The translations under genes and the position numbers were made by a program. From NCBI GenBank assembly GCA_030141605.1, contig JAQGDQ010000443.1, forward strand, positions 126,501-190,500: 64,000 nucleotides of DNA. Reading direction: 5' to 3'. Origin of the DNA: Tubiluchus corallicola (Eukaryota; Priapulida; Priapulimorpha; Priapulimorphida; Tubiluchidae). Position 1 is the first letter of the stretch; every line of letters begins with the position of its first letter. The notes beneath the pieces were generated by a model. That model made no database searches. It was not told where the DNA came from and worked only from the letters and a program-made list of their open reading frames with translations. Below, piece by piece: positions 37,501 to 49,500 of this stretch.

Positions 37501-40500
37501 TTTGCTGCAATTGCGTAAATATACTGCTGTTATAAAAGTGGCAGATTAGATTTAATGAGTTAGTTATGTTATTACAGTGTTTAAAACTATATTTTCTAGG
37601 AATCGAGCACACTTCGCCTTGAATTGCTGAGTTGGACCCGCAACTTTATGGTTAGTAGGCCTACATTTAGCAGCACCATGTTTTTCTTTTATTGTAGTGT
37701 ATTTCTTTTACTTTCATTTTTTTAATTGCAAAATTTTTAAATTCATTCATGGTGCATTTCACTTACGCTTTTTATGCATTATTGACTTGTAAAGCCCTAG
37801 AGCATTTTATGCATTTGAGGCTAATAAATTATTGCTATTATTATTTTCGCTAGATCCCAAGTTTTTATGGTAAAAGGCCCAGAGGCTCCATACAATTTTT
37901 TTACCATGGCTTAAATGACCAATGACTAAAGCTGCGAGAGTCGCAAAATCAAGCTATTTTACACTCTGAACTCTGTTTTTCATATGTGAACGTCTTCGCC
38001 ATTCTGCACTCCCAAAGTACACTTGTACGTGTAACACGAATACGGTAATTATTCTGCATGTAGCAAAGAGGCATTATTGCGATCATATTGTACTCAGTTC
38101 TGAAGTGATTTTTCAAGTTACAGATTTTGGGCATTGTGTGCCATAGTTTATATTTTATTGTATATGTGTGTATATATTTGTATATGACTTTAAGCTGAAA
38201 TAAACTGATAAATAATAAAAAATAAAAACGTATACGTGACTTACATATACGTGAATTCATGCACGCACCAATACACATGTGTGCAAAGTGCATATACCCT
38301 CCAAACTTGCTCATCCCATCTGCTGAACCTCCTTCTGGCCCATTTTACACAAAGGACTCAAGGAAACTGACGTACGGATTTGTTTCAGAAAAGTAGAAAA
38401 TTTTCAGAAAAATGTCAAATTTTTCTTGACAACGCACACAACAAGGAAGTTCATTTCACACAGAAACCGCGCGGATAGGTTTTATCAACAGCAGAATTGT
38501 GTTAGTTGTTATTCGTTAAACAAGAAAGGCAGCAGAATTTCTCACGAGAAAAATCATGAGGGAAATTCCTCGCGAGGAGTCTGTATGGAATGCGCCACAG
38601 AGAGCAATGTGTTCCATTTTCATAATGAATCCCGTAGGGACTTTTACCTCGGGGTATTTTCCGCGTGTCTTCTGTGTGAAAAGGCCCCTATAATTCAATT
38701 ACAAGAAATGTCACTTGGTTTGCACAGTGAGTGGTAAATTCATCATAACTTCATCATAATTATGCTTTTTCAGTTATGATTAGGATAATTTTAACATTGC
38801 CTTGGATATAAGACTGCATCAACCTAGAGTCCTTGTACACGTACATGTCTTTTAGTGTTATGCTTCGACTCTAAACAGACTAGTGTCCAGAGTAGTGTAT
38901 TGTGCCGCCATCTGTTATGAAATTAAGCCAACATAAACACAAATATGTTCTTCAATTACATGACTCACTTCTAAAGGGGTGCTTTCTGATGCAAGCCTGG
39001 TAAAGCCTACAATGTCGCTGAAAAATATGGTCACTTCGTTAAAATATTCCGGGTTAACCGTTTTGCCTAATTTCAGATCCTCCGCTACAGACCTGCAATA
39101 AAAAGTAGTGCATCTGAAAATCTTGCAAAGATTTGGTGTGACATTCCTTAGAAATGCCGAAATACTGACATTGACGTTGCATTTTTATGTTTACGTATTT
39201 TCCTCAATTTCTTTTTATTACCCATAAACAGTTGTTTAAACTTTTTTGTCAGTGCTACATGAAATACTACTATCTTTGTAGTTGTGCTAAAGTAGTGTTT
39301 CTTTTATAACATACAAACCAGTTATAAACCTATAAGGCACACGTTATAAACGAAATCAATATTTCTAAAAAGTATATGTTGGTGTTGTTGTTTATTAAGA
39401 AAGTGCATTAAATTTATTTGTACATTTAAACTGCAAGAGGAATGCAACAGAGTAGGGTGATCACGGTGTGAATTGGATGGGTGACTTCAGAACTATTTCT
39501 GAATAATTTCACCTATCATACTGCCAGCACTATAAATTCTGTCTAAAATAAATCAAAAATGGTTAACCACCTTGGTAACATTCTGTGCAACAGTTGCTCT
39601 GTTTTCTTCTGTTCTTCTGCTAACTGTATTGTACGTTCTTCGACCAAATCTTCCAGGTTGTTAGCGTATTTCTCCATCATATTCATCATGTTATCGACCA
39701 AATTTGTTTGTCTAATTTGGAATAAAATAAGCAGTTTGAAGAAATTAAGAAACAGCTATAACTCGGACAAATAAATTGCAACTATTAACTATTTTTTAAA
39801 TTTAAATTAAAATAGAGTACTTTCCTTTTCTTTCCTTCAGAAATTGAAATATTTCTTTTTCTTTCCATCAGAAATTGCTTTTTCAACAGGACATTTTGCT
39901 GTTTATTTGGGTCAAACTTTCAGTCTGAGTAGACGTTTCTCATTTTGTTGATTAGATGTTTACACGTAATTAAGTCAATCAAATGGCTGACCTAGTTTGT
40001 ACATAGGTAACTTGATAGGTTCTTAATTGATTGATAATGATAACAAGGTGATTAGATAAGCTATGTGGGAAAAGAAACGGCTGCCTCAATAACTTAAGGT
40101 ATTTCCCTTTAGATAAACGTCTAAGAAAGTAAATAGTTAAAGTGTGCCATTGTTTTAACTTAAAATAGACGTTCTCGGTACCAGGAAGAACAGCTAAGTG
40201 ATCAAGATCGTATACTTGGTTGGCATGTTAAGCAGTGCCAACTCTGCTAGCAGATGGGCGACCGTAGACCCTCAATGGATGGCATTCCTCACAAAAATGG
40301 AACACATTGTTTTCTATGGCGCAGTGCGGAAAAATTGCAGTTCCTCGTAAGGAATTCTGTCGCCAGCCAGAAGGTATGCATCGTCCTCTTGATGAATTTT
40401 GCCACCTAGTATAAATACTGCATGTTCCAATTTCGTTAAGAATCCTCGCGGAATTCAGTCTTAAATTTAACTACTCAATTATTTCTTTCCCATTTAACCC

Positions 40501-43500
40501 ACTTCAGCATAAAATTATAAGACTTAATTTCTCTTTTAACAGACTGTCGATTCTATGTTTTACTAATACAACATCGATGACTACATTCGTGAAAATGAAA
40601 TATAACGCACGCATTTATTTGATACATGTATATTTTTAGATTCTGAAGTGGTTAGTAAAACGTTACTGAAAAATAAACAGGGCTGATATTACATTGACTA
40701 ACATTATTAATTGTACTTTGCATATGAGAAGTACGGCAAGTATAACTTTAATTTAGACATGGTTATACAGTATAAAACTCGCAAAGTAGCACAATTAAGT
40801 GGGCGCGCGGATAAAAACCGCGCTGTTTCACTGTGAAATGAACTTTCTTACTGCATGGGATTTCGAGAAAAATCGGAAATTTTCAGAAAATGTTCTGACA
40901 GCAATTCCGTGCGTCATTTTTCCTTGCGTCTTCACTGTGAAATGGGCCATACTGACTTCACTGTGAAATGGACCAGACTAAAAAATGGTTCCTTTTTAAA
41001 AGCGGCCCGATTAGGCACTCATGTCTCTATGCATTTTGTAGTTCTTAGAAACTTTGTCGCTACATTCTGCTTAAATTGTAAAATCAGTTTTTGGCTATTT
41101 ATAGTTTTTATTTTCATGTAAATATGACTGCTGCTCTGCAACGTTTTTTTTGCACGAAAAAGCACAATCACTTTGTCTCCTGGTTTGATTAGACATTAGT
41201 TGTCATGTTGTTTATGAAAGGGAGTTTTGGTCGACGCAAGCTAATGTCCCAATTTCCTCTGAGCGTGCTTACGTCACAACGTAGGCAGTGTGATAGGCCA
41301 ATATGCTTGTCGTCAATTATGGATAACCTTACAAGTTCAGTCTAACCTCTGATGATTATCTTTAAAAACTAACTAGAATTTGGTTCCGCCACTACCGTTT
41401 CATGCATCAAGAAGGTGCTGTCAGGGTATGTGGGACACTGGGTTGCAAAATGCTGAATAATTATAAAAAGAAATACTTGGTAAACAACAAAATTATTATC
41501 GTAAAAAAGTCAGCTTACAGTGAACTGGACGAAAAAACAAACAACTACGCAGCAAGTTACCTTCCTTTGTTAAGCTTCTTTAAGCAATCGGTTATGGTAA
41601 GAAAATTTGGTCTAAACTGTGGAATTTCTTCCCAGCACATGCGCATTAGATCAAGGAAATTGTCGTCTGCGCTGTCCTCTGCTACCTTAGGTCGAAACGG
41701 CGGGTGCTCAGGCCCCTTAATTTTCTTGATGATTTCTAGTAAAGAAAACAAAGCTGTCATAACACATACAAATTTCGTAAGAAGAACTGAATCAATGAAT
41801 CCTCTCACCATTAAAAATTTAAGAGACACAATGTTTCAGCTATATGCTGTATTCAGATGAAAGGATCAACAAATAGTAAAAAAAATCACTTTGAGGGCTT
41901 TATAATTTAAATTTTATAGATTCAGTAATTTATACCGTAACATCAATAACTAAGCACAGAATATACGGCACAGAAAAAGCGATGGTGAAAAAACCCAAAA
42001 ACATGAAAGGAAATGGTGAAAATTCTGGATTTAAATCAAACGAAAATGCCTGCATCTATTGTGATCACAACGTTGAACTTGTAACCCAATAGTCCATAAT
42101 TCAAAACAAGAATTAATTCTGACTTTTCCACATTTTCGCCAAATTTCTATCCACATTTCCTTTCTTGAAAAGTTTGGTTTCAAAGATTCAATAACTGTAG
42201 CTTCGTTGCATTAGCATTTTATCATCTCTTACACAGTTACCATTTACATAAGATGCAATGAAATCAAGTACCTTTTGGCGTAATATCGTAGCTCATGTAA
42301 GGCGGGTCTCTGGTTACAATTTCTGTGAGTATGATAGCAAATGAGAAGACATCGCCCTTTTGTGACACACCCGACCAAGGATCTGACAAGTGCTCAGGAG
42401 CAATCCAGAAAAGCGCTGAAATAGTAAGAAAGATTTCTTTCACCCACCCTTTCAGAACTGGAACTTAGTAATTTCAGTTCCTGAAGGTGACTATGTAGCT
42501 GTCACAATGTTTATGATCTTTTAATCTTTTATGAAGTCTAAATTTTGCTTTATGTAGTTGACCTCTAATTAGTCGTTTCTTAACAATTTACATAAAACCA
42601 TTGGAAAACTGAAAAGACATACATTTGTATTACACCTAGCATTTGTTCTTCAACGTTTTGTCAGCACTGGTCATTGGGATTAAAAATTTTTGCCTGAGAT
42701 GAATGTATCTATGGGGGTTGCGTAATTATGCACACCCATAACTCTTGCTCCAAAACATTCTTTTCAGTTCTAATTTCCCTAAACATAGGACTGATATCAC
42801 TCTCTCAGGTGAATGGCCTCAGTTCGCAGTAGTTCTGGTAATGGATGCTAAATTATAACACTTCAACAATGAAGCATTGTTTTCCAAAGATTTGAGGTTG
42901 ACATAAGGTTTAACATAAATTATTGGAATTGAATTAAGATAGGTTAAATGTTCGATGCTTTCAGTGAATTTCTGCTTGAAGTCCTCTTTCCAAATAGTTT
43001 TAAATTCTGATTACACCAAGCGCCGTATCCTTTCCATAAAATTTTTTACATGGATTACATTTAGCAATGGTAATGTAAATTATGATTACCAAGTGCATGC
43101 ATCGAACATTAATTTAACCAAAAGGAAAATGCAGAGTGTCACAGTAAAAAGCACAGTACCCGCATATTTTTGATGCTCTCCTAATGAGCGGCTCCTTTCC
43201 CCTTCTCTGAATTTTCGAAGGCCCATGTCAGATATTTTGCAAACCCACCGACTGTCCACCAGAATGTTTGATGATTTCAGTGAGCCATGAACTTGTATTG
43301 ATGTAGAGTGCAGGTAGGCCATACCCTGGTTAAAAAGTGATACGTGTCACAACAATGAAACTAGTACTGATGGCTATATAGTATTAACTATATTAATCAT
43401 TAATTAATTGTAATTTTAATAGAAAAGTTATTATTAATGATAGTTCAAGCCCACAATTAATTGACCATTACGGTTATCATGTTTCCCGGCGATTATGTGA

Positions 43501-46500
43501 CAGTCGAAAGTCCATCCCTTACCTGGCCAACCAATTATTTAACTAATTGTAGGTTTTAGAATAAACAGTATTATCAAAGCACTGATATAAAACTTCATCA
43601 CAAATGCACAGATTTTTTTCAAAACTTCGGAAGCTTCTTCTGCCACTGGCAAATATATAATAAATTTTAAAAGACTACTAAAAAATATTAGGCATTTGGC
43701 AATGGCAGAAGAGGCTGCCGAAGCATTGTGATTCTGGAAATAAAATACATTTTTAGTGAAGTTTTACATCGCCTTCTTGACACCATTATTTATAAATACT
43801 TAGATTTGCAAACATCCGTTCAACTGTGGATTTGTACCATCATCTTTGTATTAATCACGTTATAGTATTGGTATTCTACACCATAATATCATGATCCCGC
43901 AGTTAGAATTCAAATTTCAGTGCAGACAGAAGTCAAGCACATATTCTATTAAAATAGCTTTTGCAGCGCTAAATTAAACAAAGTTCCACTATGCCACACC
44001 TGTATAGTATATTCAAATTAGTTTACAAAAACACTCAGCGTTTTACCCAAATAATTTAGGAGCGTAAATTTAGCCAAATAGGACCCTCAAATTTGAAATC
44101 AGATAGACATTACCTTGGCTATATCTGATGCAAAAGACAGCTTGAAAATCCAGTCAAGTTTGATATTATCGTTTTGCAGAACATCTTGAAGACTTCCTTT
44201 ACTGCAGTAAGTGGTTACAATGAATATTTTATTGGGTTCTACACAAGCGCCAACCAACGTGTTAACGTTAACATGGCGTAAATCTTTCACCTGCTCAAGA
44301 AAAAAATTCGAAGTTTTAACGAATCTAAATGTTTAGTACTTTCATTTTCACCCTGCCTTATAACAACCACACCTCCACCACCACCGCCAGCAGCACCGCC
44401 GCCGTCCGCCACTAAAGGCACGCGAGGAAACCTTCGAACCGAGTATGCACGCGGATACCAAGAAGCCTGGATTAGAATGGAAATGGTACTTGAGTCCAAT
44501 GCCATTTATTTTATTTGATGTTAAATTTCCTCATTTTTTGTAAAGTTTTGATGTTTTCACGACAAGAATTTACAACTGCCACGGAATCTATTTTCTCGTA
44601 AAAATTTGGAATCCCTAGCGCATAACCATATACACGTTAGAATCAAAGAAACCCCCGCAATGTATACATTTGAGGAAAATGAAAAATCGGGCTTCGTTAT
44701 GGTCTGCACAATGGTCGGTAATACATGGATACTTATATGGAAATTATTCATGGATAATTTCAGCCTCCTACGACAAAAAGAGCTTATGATAGCATTCAAA
44801 GGGAAATGTGACATCAACAGAACCACCACCAACAACAACAACATGATCAAGCTGTAGAGACCACACATTTCGCACCGGATCTAAAAAGCCATTCATTAGC
44901 CTCATTAATTCACCATCCTCATTAGCCTCGACGATCATTAGTTAACCTCATTAGTTCACTAGCTTAGTGACAAACAAAAATAATCAAAGTGGCAGAATCT
45001 AAATCAAAATAATTTTTCACTTATGTAACCTAATCAATCTAGCCCAATTTAATAATTTCAGGTAAACGAAACAAAAAGATCCATTTTGTCTTCCCCAATA
45101 ATTTAGCAAAATTAGCCTATTAATCTTATACTTACAAATACAGATCTTTTAACTTAACAAGCAAACAAAACTAAGAGTAAAATGCATTCAAAGATATACG
45201 AGGCTGTCCCCTGATTGCAATATAGGGCCTACTTGGAACATGGGCTGAAAATGAATCGTTCAGTCCAGTAGTCAACTTAGAAACCTCTGAGTTCAGCTAG
45301 TGCCTTTTATAACTTTAGGTATGTTAATGTTCTGATTACAGGTAAGTAGCTAAACAATTGCAAATATACGAAAATGGTACTCATAGTAAATTTAGACTAA
45401 ACTACTAAAACTACTAAACTCAGCCAATAAGCCTATCATTAAGAAAAACTGGTAACAAAAACATTTACTAAAGCCCCTCTTGCCTTTGTACATACGAACA
45501 TATTATACCTGCGATTATTTTTTCTACAATAAGCTGATTATGTGATCATCACCAAACTTTTAGCTATTTTTTTCTTTCCAACCGTTTGTTAGGTCACGAA
45601 AATAGAATATGGAATAAATTTCATTTTTCAATCCCGTAGACGATCTTATGTAGACTGTTCGAGTTACGTAAGCTCCACCGACATCTTTTAACAATGATTA
45701 TAACCAGAAAGACTAATTATGACAGTTCTCACGAATTCCTGTGAATGAGTTAAACTCTGCCGCTAGGTCTCAATTATTGCTGACTAGCTTATTCCCGTTC
45801 CTACAAGCTGTACAAATCTACATCGAGGTGCTCAGATTGTAATTTTTATACGTAGGTTAGCCTTGAATCATTTATACCTGTTAACTCGGACTTCAAACTG
45901 AAGTTATAAATTTCATTGTCATCTCTGAACAGGTAGGTCATTTGACGTTTGCGATCATTAAAGCAGCATCATATGTTCTGCCTAACCACGTTAAGTCAAT
46001 TTGTTCTTTTTTACAGTTAATCAAATAATTGTATTTTTCTAACTTGCAAGGTCATAAACTACTAAACCGAACCGCCTATTTTACTGATAGCAAAACGCTT
46101 TAATCAGTAACTCATAGACGTAAGGGTTGTGCATTTCTTCATATAAAAAGCGAAATTAGACTATATATTTCCACGAATTCACTTACAATTTCAATCGACA
46201 ATCTGTAATAAAATTTAGAACTAGGCGGGTATCTTTCACGCGAACTAATGAAAAGTTGAGCATTTCTCATGACAGTTGTAGCATGTCCAGTAAATAGCAA
46301 TACATAGTTGCAGCTTATGTCCTGAGAACACGCGTGGAAGGTGTGTGGAAAAACACGCACGCCGATTGAGCAGTCAACAAACCTTGACTGAGCATGCTTC
46401 ACATTCTGCTTGACGAGTTCACGTTAATTACTCATACGTGTAATACCAACTTACCGGGAATTTTTTATTGTTGATTTAATTAAAACATAATTTATTTTAG

Positions 46501-49500
46501 GTTTGGATCATTCAGCTTTGACAACGTGATTCGTGTTTCTTCCCTAGCACATCATACATACATATTTACACCAAAAGTTCACGCGTGCATCATAAAGATA
46601 CGTACATTACAAGATATACAATATTTACGTATTTCAAAAAATTAAAGAAAGTATTCAAGTTGAACTTGACTAGTATTTATGATATGCTAAAGGCACGCAA
46701 TTAAGATTATTATTTATAATGTTAACATATATGTTACAATAATAAAAAGGATACAAATACATAGAAACAGCACAGAAGCACAGCAAGTAAAAACACACCC
46801 CCTGTGTTTTTTTTAATTGCTGTAACTTCCTTGTTGTTCATAATCGTATCCTATTAAAGTGTGCATGATAACTTTAAGTGCTAACAATATAAAAAAGTTC
46901 TCAAAAATTAGCATTAGTAACTGTGATCTTTTTTCTTTTTTTGCCTAAAAATAAGACCAGTTTGAGAAGTTAGGTTTTGCTCCTTCCTTAATTTTTCGAA
47001 TTTTTTCATTAATTTTCACCCTTCATATCATTAAGAATTAAATTTGTGCTATAAAAATCATTATTATTATTTCATTTTTTAACGTAAAATAAATATGTTT
47101 CACTTATGTGCCTTTTACTAATTAAACGCTAGACGTATTATAAATAACTTCCAACATTACCTCTTTTAACTCTTGCAATATTTCTCGAGTTAAGTAAATG
47201 TACGGTTTATTAACTTTCTTAATGGCGACTATGTCTCCTTTGTAACGACCCACTGTGATAAACATCTTGTGATCGATTAGTGAACCTGAGTTAGAGTTTC
47301 TACCCGCAGCGTTTCTTCGAGATGTCGTATCGCTTTCCTACAATGAAATATATTTTACAAAGATACGTTTAATAATGGAATAGCTGAGCTGTCTTTAAGG
47401 CTATTAAAATTACTGTACTGAAAACAGGCTCAAATTAATTTGATAGTATTTGACAATAGCTAAACCAGCAATTTAGGAAACGTGACATCAAGAACAATTT
47501 GACATTAGTTACCTCATTTAAGCGCATTTGCAAACATTAAATGAACCTATGTTCGGGATATGCAATACGCTAAGAATAATGATATAAGTTTTAAGACATT
47601 TAAAAACTAATTGTATGATAGACGTTAAATACAAGCCGGTAATTAATTAAATTTTGATCAAAATAAAAAATTAATTTAGTTAGTTGTAATCTCTCTAGTC
47701 TGGAAATGTAGAATTTCCAACAATGGAAATGTTGAGTTTGGTTGGCCAGCTATAAAAGAATGAATTTTGGATTACTGGGAAATGCGGTAATCTAGTTCTC
47801 CAATGCATGTACATTATGTAATCAGGATTGCATGTCGTTTCGCCAGTTATTTTTGTGCCAATCTACTTTTTCGCTACTCTACTTTTTAACCAGTCTTCTT
47901 TTTCGCCAGTCTACTATTTCGCCTGTCCACTTTTTCGCCAGTTTACTTTTTCGCCAGTCCTCTTTTTCGCCAGCCCCTTTTTCACTAGTCTATCTTTTCG
48001 TCAGTGTAATATGATTTTAATGTTAAAACAATGAAAACTTAACTTACCTATATGTATTGTGAATGCTTTGTGAACAGAAGATATAAGTCTTACAGAGTCG
48101 TGCCATATATCATTAGATTCGCAGTGAAATGAAGAATCTGATGCACTGCGTCAAAATCGCGAGTCCAGTTTTGTTTAGCCAGAAAACGGCAATAAAAAGG
48201 ATGTCCGGTCGAAAATTTAACATTTAGAATCTGCTGTTGTTTTCGTTCTGCGATGTTTAGTTATCGAGATACGCATCTTTTAGGAATAACTCAACAACTA
48301 GACAGGGCTATTCCACCAAATTTGGTGTGCTTGTAGGGTAGAGAGACACCTTAATTTATAATCTCGGGTCGCGACCCTTTGACTTGCCAGAGTTATGACC
48401 CGAAATCGTCAAAATTCGTCTACATTTGAGAAGCAATTACTCCTACAAGAAGCGCCACCTACCAAAATGGCGAGGGGTGGTGATTGGTCGATCAATTCTC
48501 TATCAATAGTGCGCACATAGCCGCTACGCCCATTTTTCTGGACCCATGTCAGTACCATACTTATACTTATATATAGCAGGTATTGACATGATTTCCTTTA
48601 AATGCTCTCCGAACGGAAGCCGTGAGTCGCACAGAGACGTACCATATATCATTAGATTAGCAATGAAACGTAATATAAGATGTGCTGTGCTGAAAATTTT
48701 TCCTCTATTTTTGTTTAACCGAAAATAACCGAAATTTGGCAAATGGGATAAACGAGATGTTTCCTTTATTGACTAACACTGAAAATAGAACTGTCCTTGT
48801 GTTACTAGTGGTAGAGTTGGCGTTTTTTGAGAATTTAAATATGATTGAAATTTTATAAAGTTTCAGTACTGTCATAGTGAGGGTTTTCTTTTCGTTGTTG
48901 CCAAATAATGCAGGTGATGACGAGGTGGCGGGTCAAAGGGTCACGACCCAAAAGTGTGTGCTTAGATACGCTAGTTACAAGCACGCAAAATTTGGTGGAA
49001 TAGCTCTGCCTTGTTTTTGAGTTATTCTAAAAAGATGCGTATCTTAGAAATTAAGCATTGTAGAGCGAAAAATTTACCAGATTCTGAATGTTCACATACT
49101 CGGTATATAACATCTTACTTATCGCCATTTTAAAGTTAAACGAAATTCGACTGTCTATTGCGATATAATACATCTTATTCTACATTTCCTTGCGAATCGA
49201 ATGATGTATAGCATACATCTGCATGACTTATGGCTTCCTTTCACAGAGCGATTAAAGGAAACAATACAATTTTTGCAATTGTCGTATACGTTAAGTATAT
49301 TAAGCATAGTACACACAATGGCATGTTTAAGGCCCCGTAAAACAGCAGCGGATCAGCGTTCGACAAAACTGAGCCGGTTACTGATAGCCAAGGCACAATA
49401 TTTTTTCCGTTTGAATAGATGGCGCTTCTTGTAGGAGTAACTGCTTCTCAATAATAAACGTATTTCGACGATTTTAGGGTCATAACTCAGGCAGGTCAAG

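Larger units (their letters stand above)
35915..38968. other. 3.1-kb intron of the receptor GC gene
   Basis: Contains a ~140-base pyrimidine tract (36,566-36,706), an L2/CR1-like 3' tail (37,780-37,850) and, at 38,385-38,700, a sequence that partly recurs in inverted form at 40,280-40,900. No exon recognised. Confidence 0.6.

Noticed and set aside
41402-41860. 152-codon plus-strand reading frame
   Set aside because: Antisense to a well-supported pseudokinase exon; no motif of its own.
43086-43159. Extension of the pseudokinase exon to 43,086
   Set aside because: The open frame continues, but the GCGG|GTACTG donor and phase match to the next exon, plus loss of family similarity, place the exon end at 43,160.
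44287-44505. Gly-rich minus-strand frame beside the hinge exon
   Set aside because: Reads through the exon acceptor into intron GGT/GGC repeats; the CAG acceptor and phase show the exon starts at 44,290.
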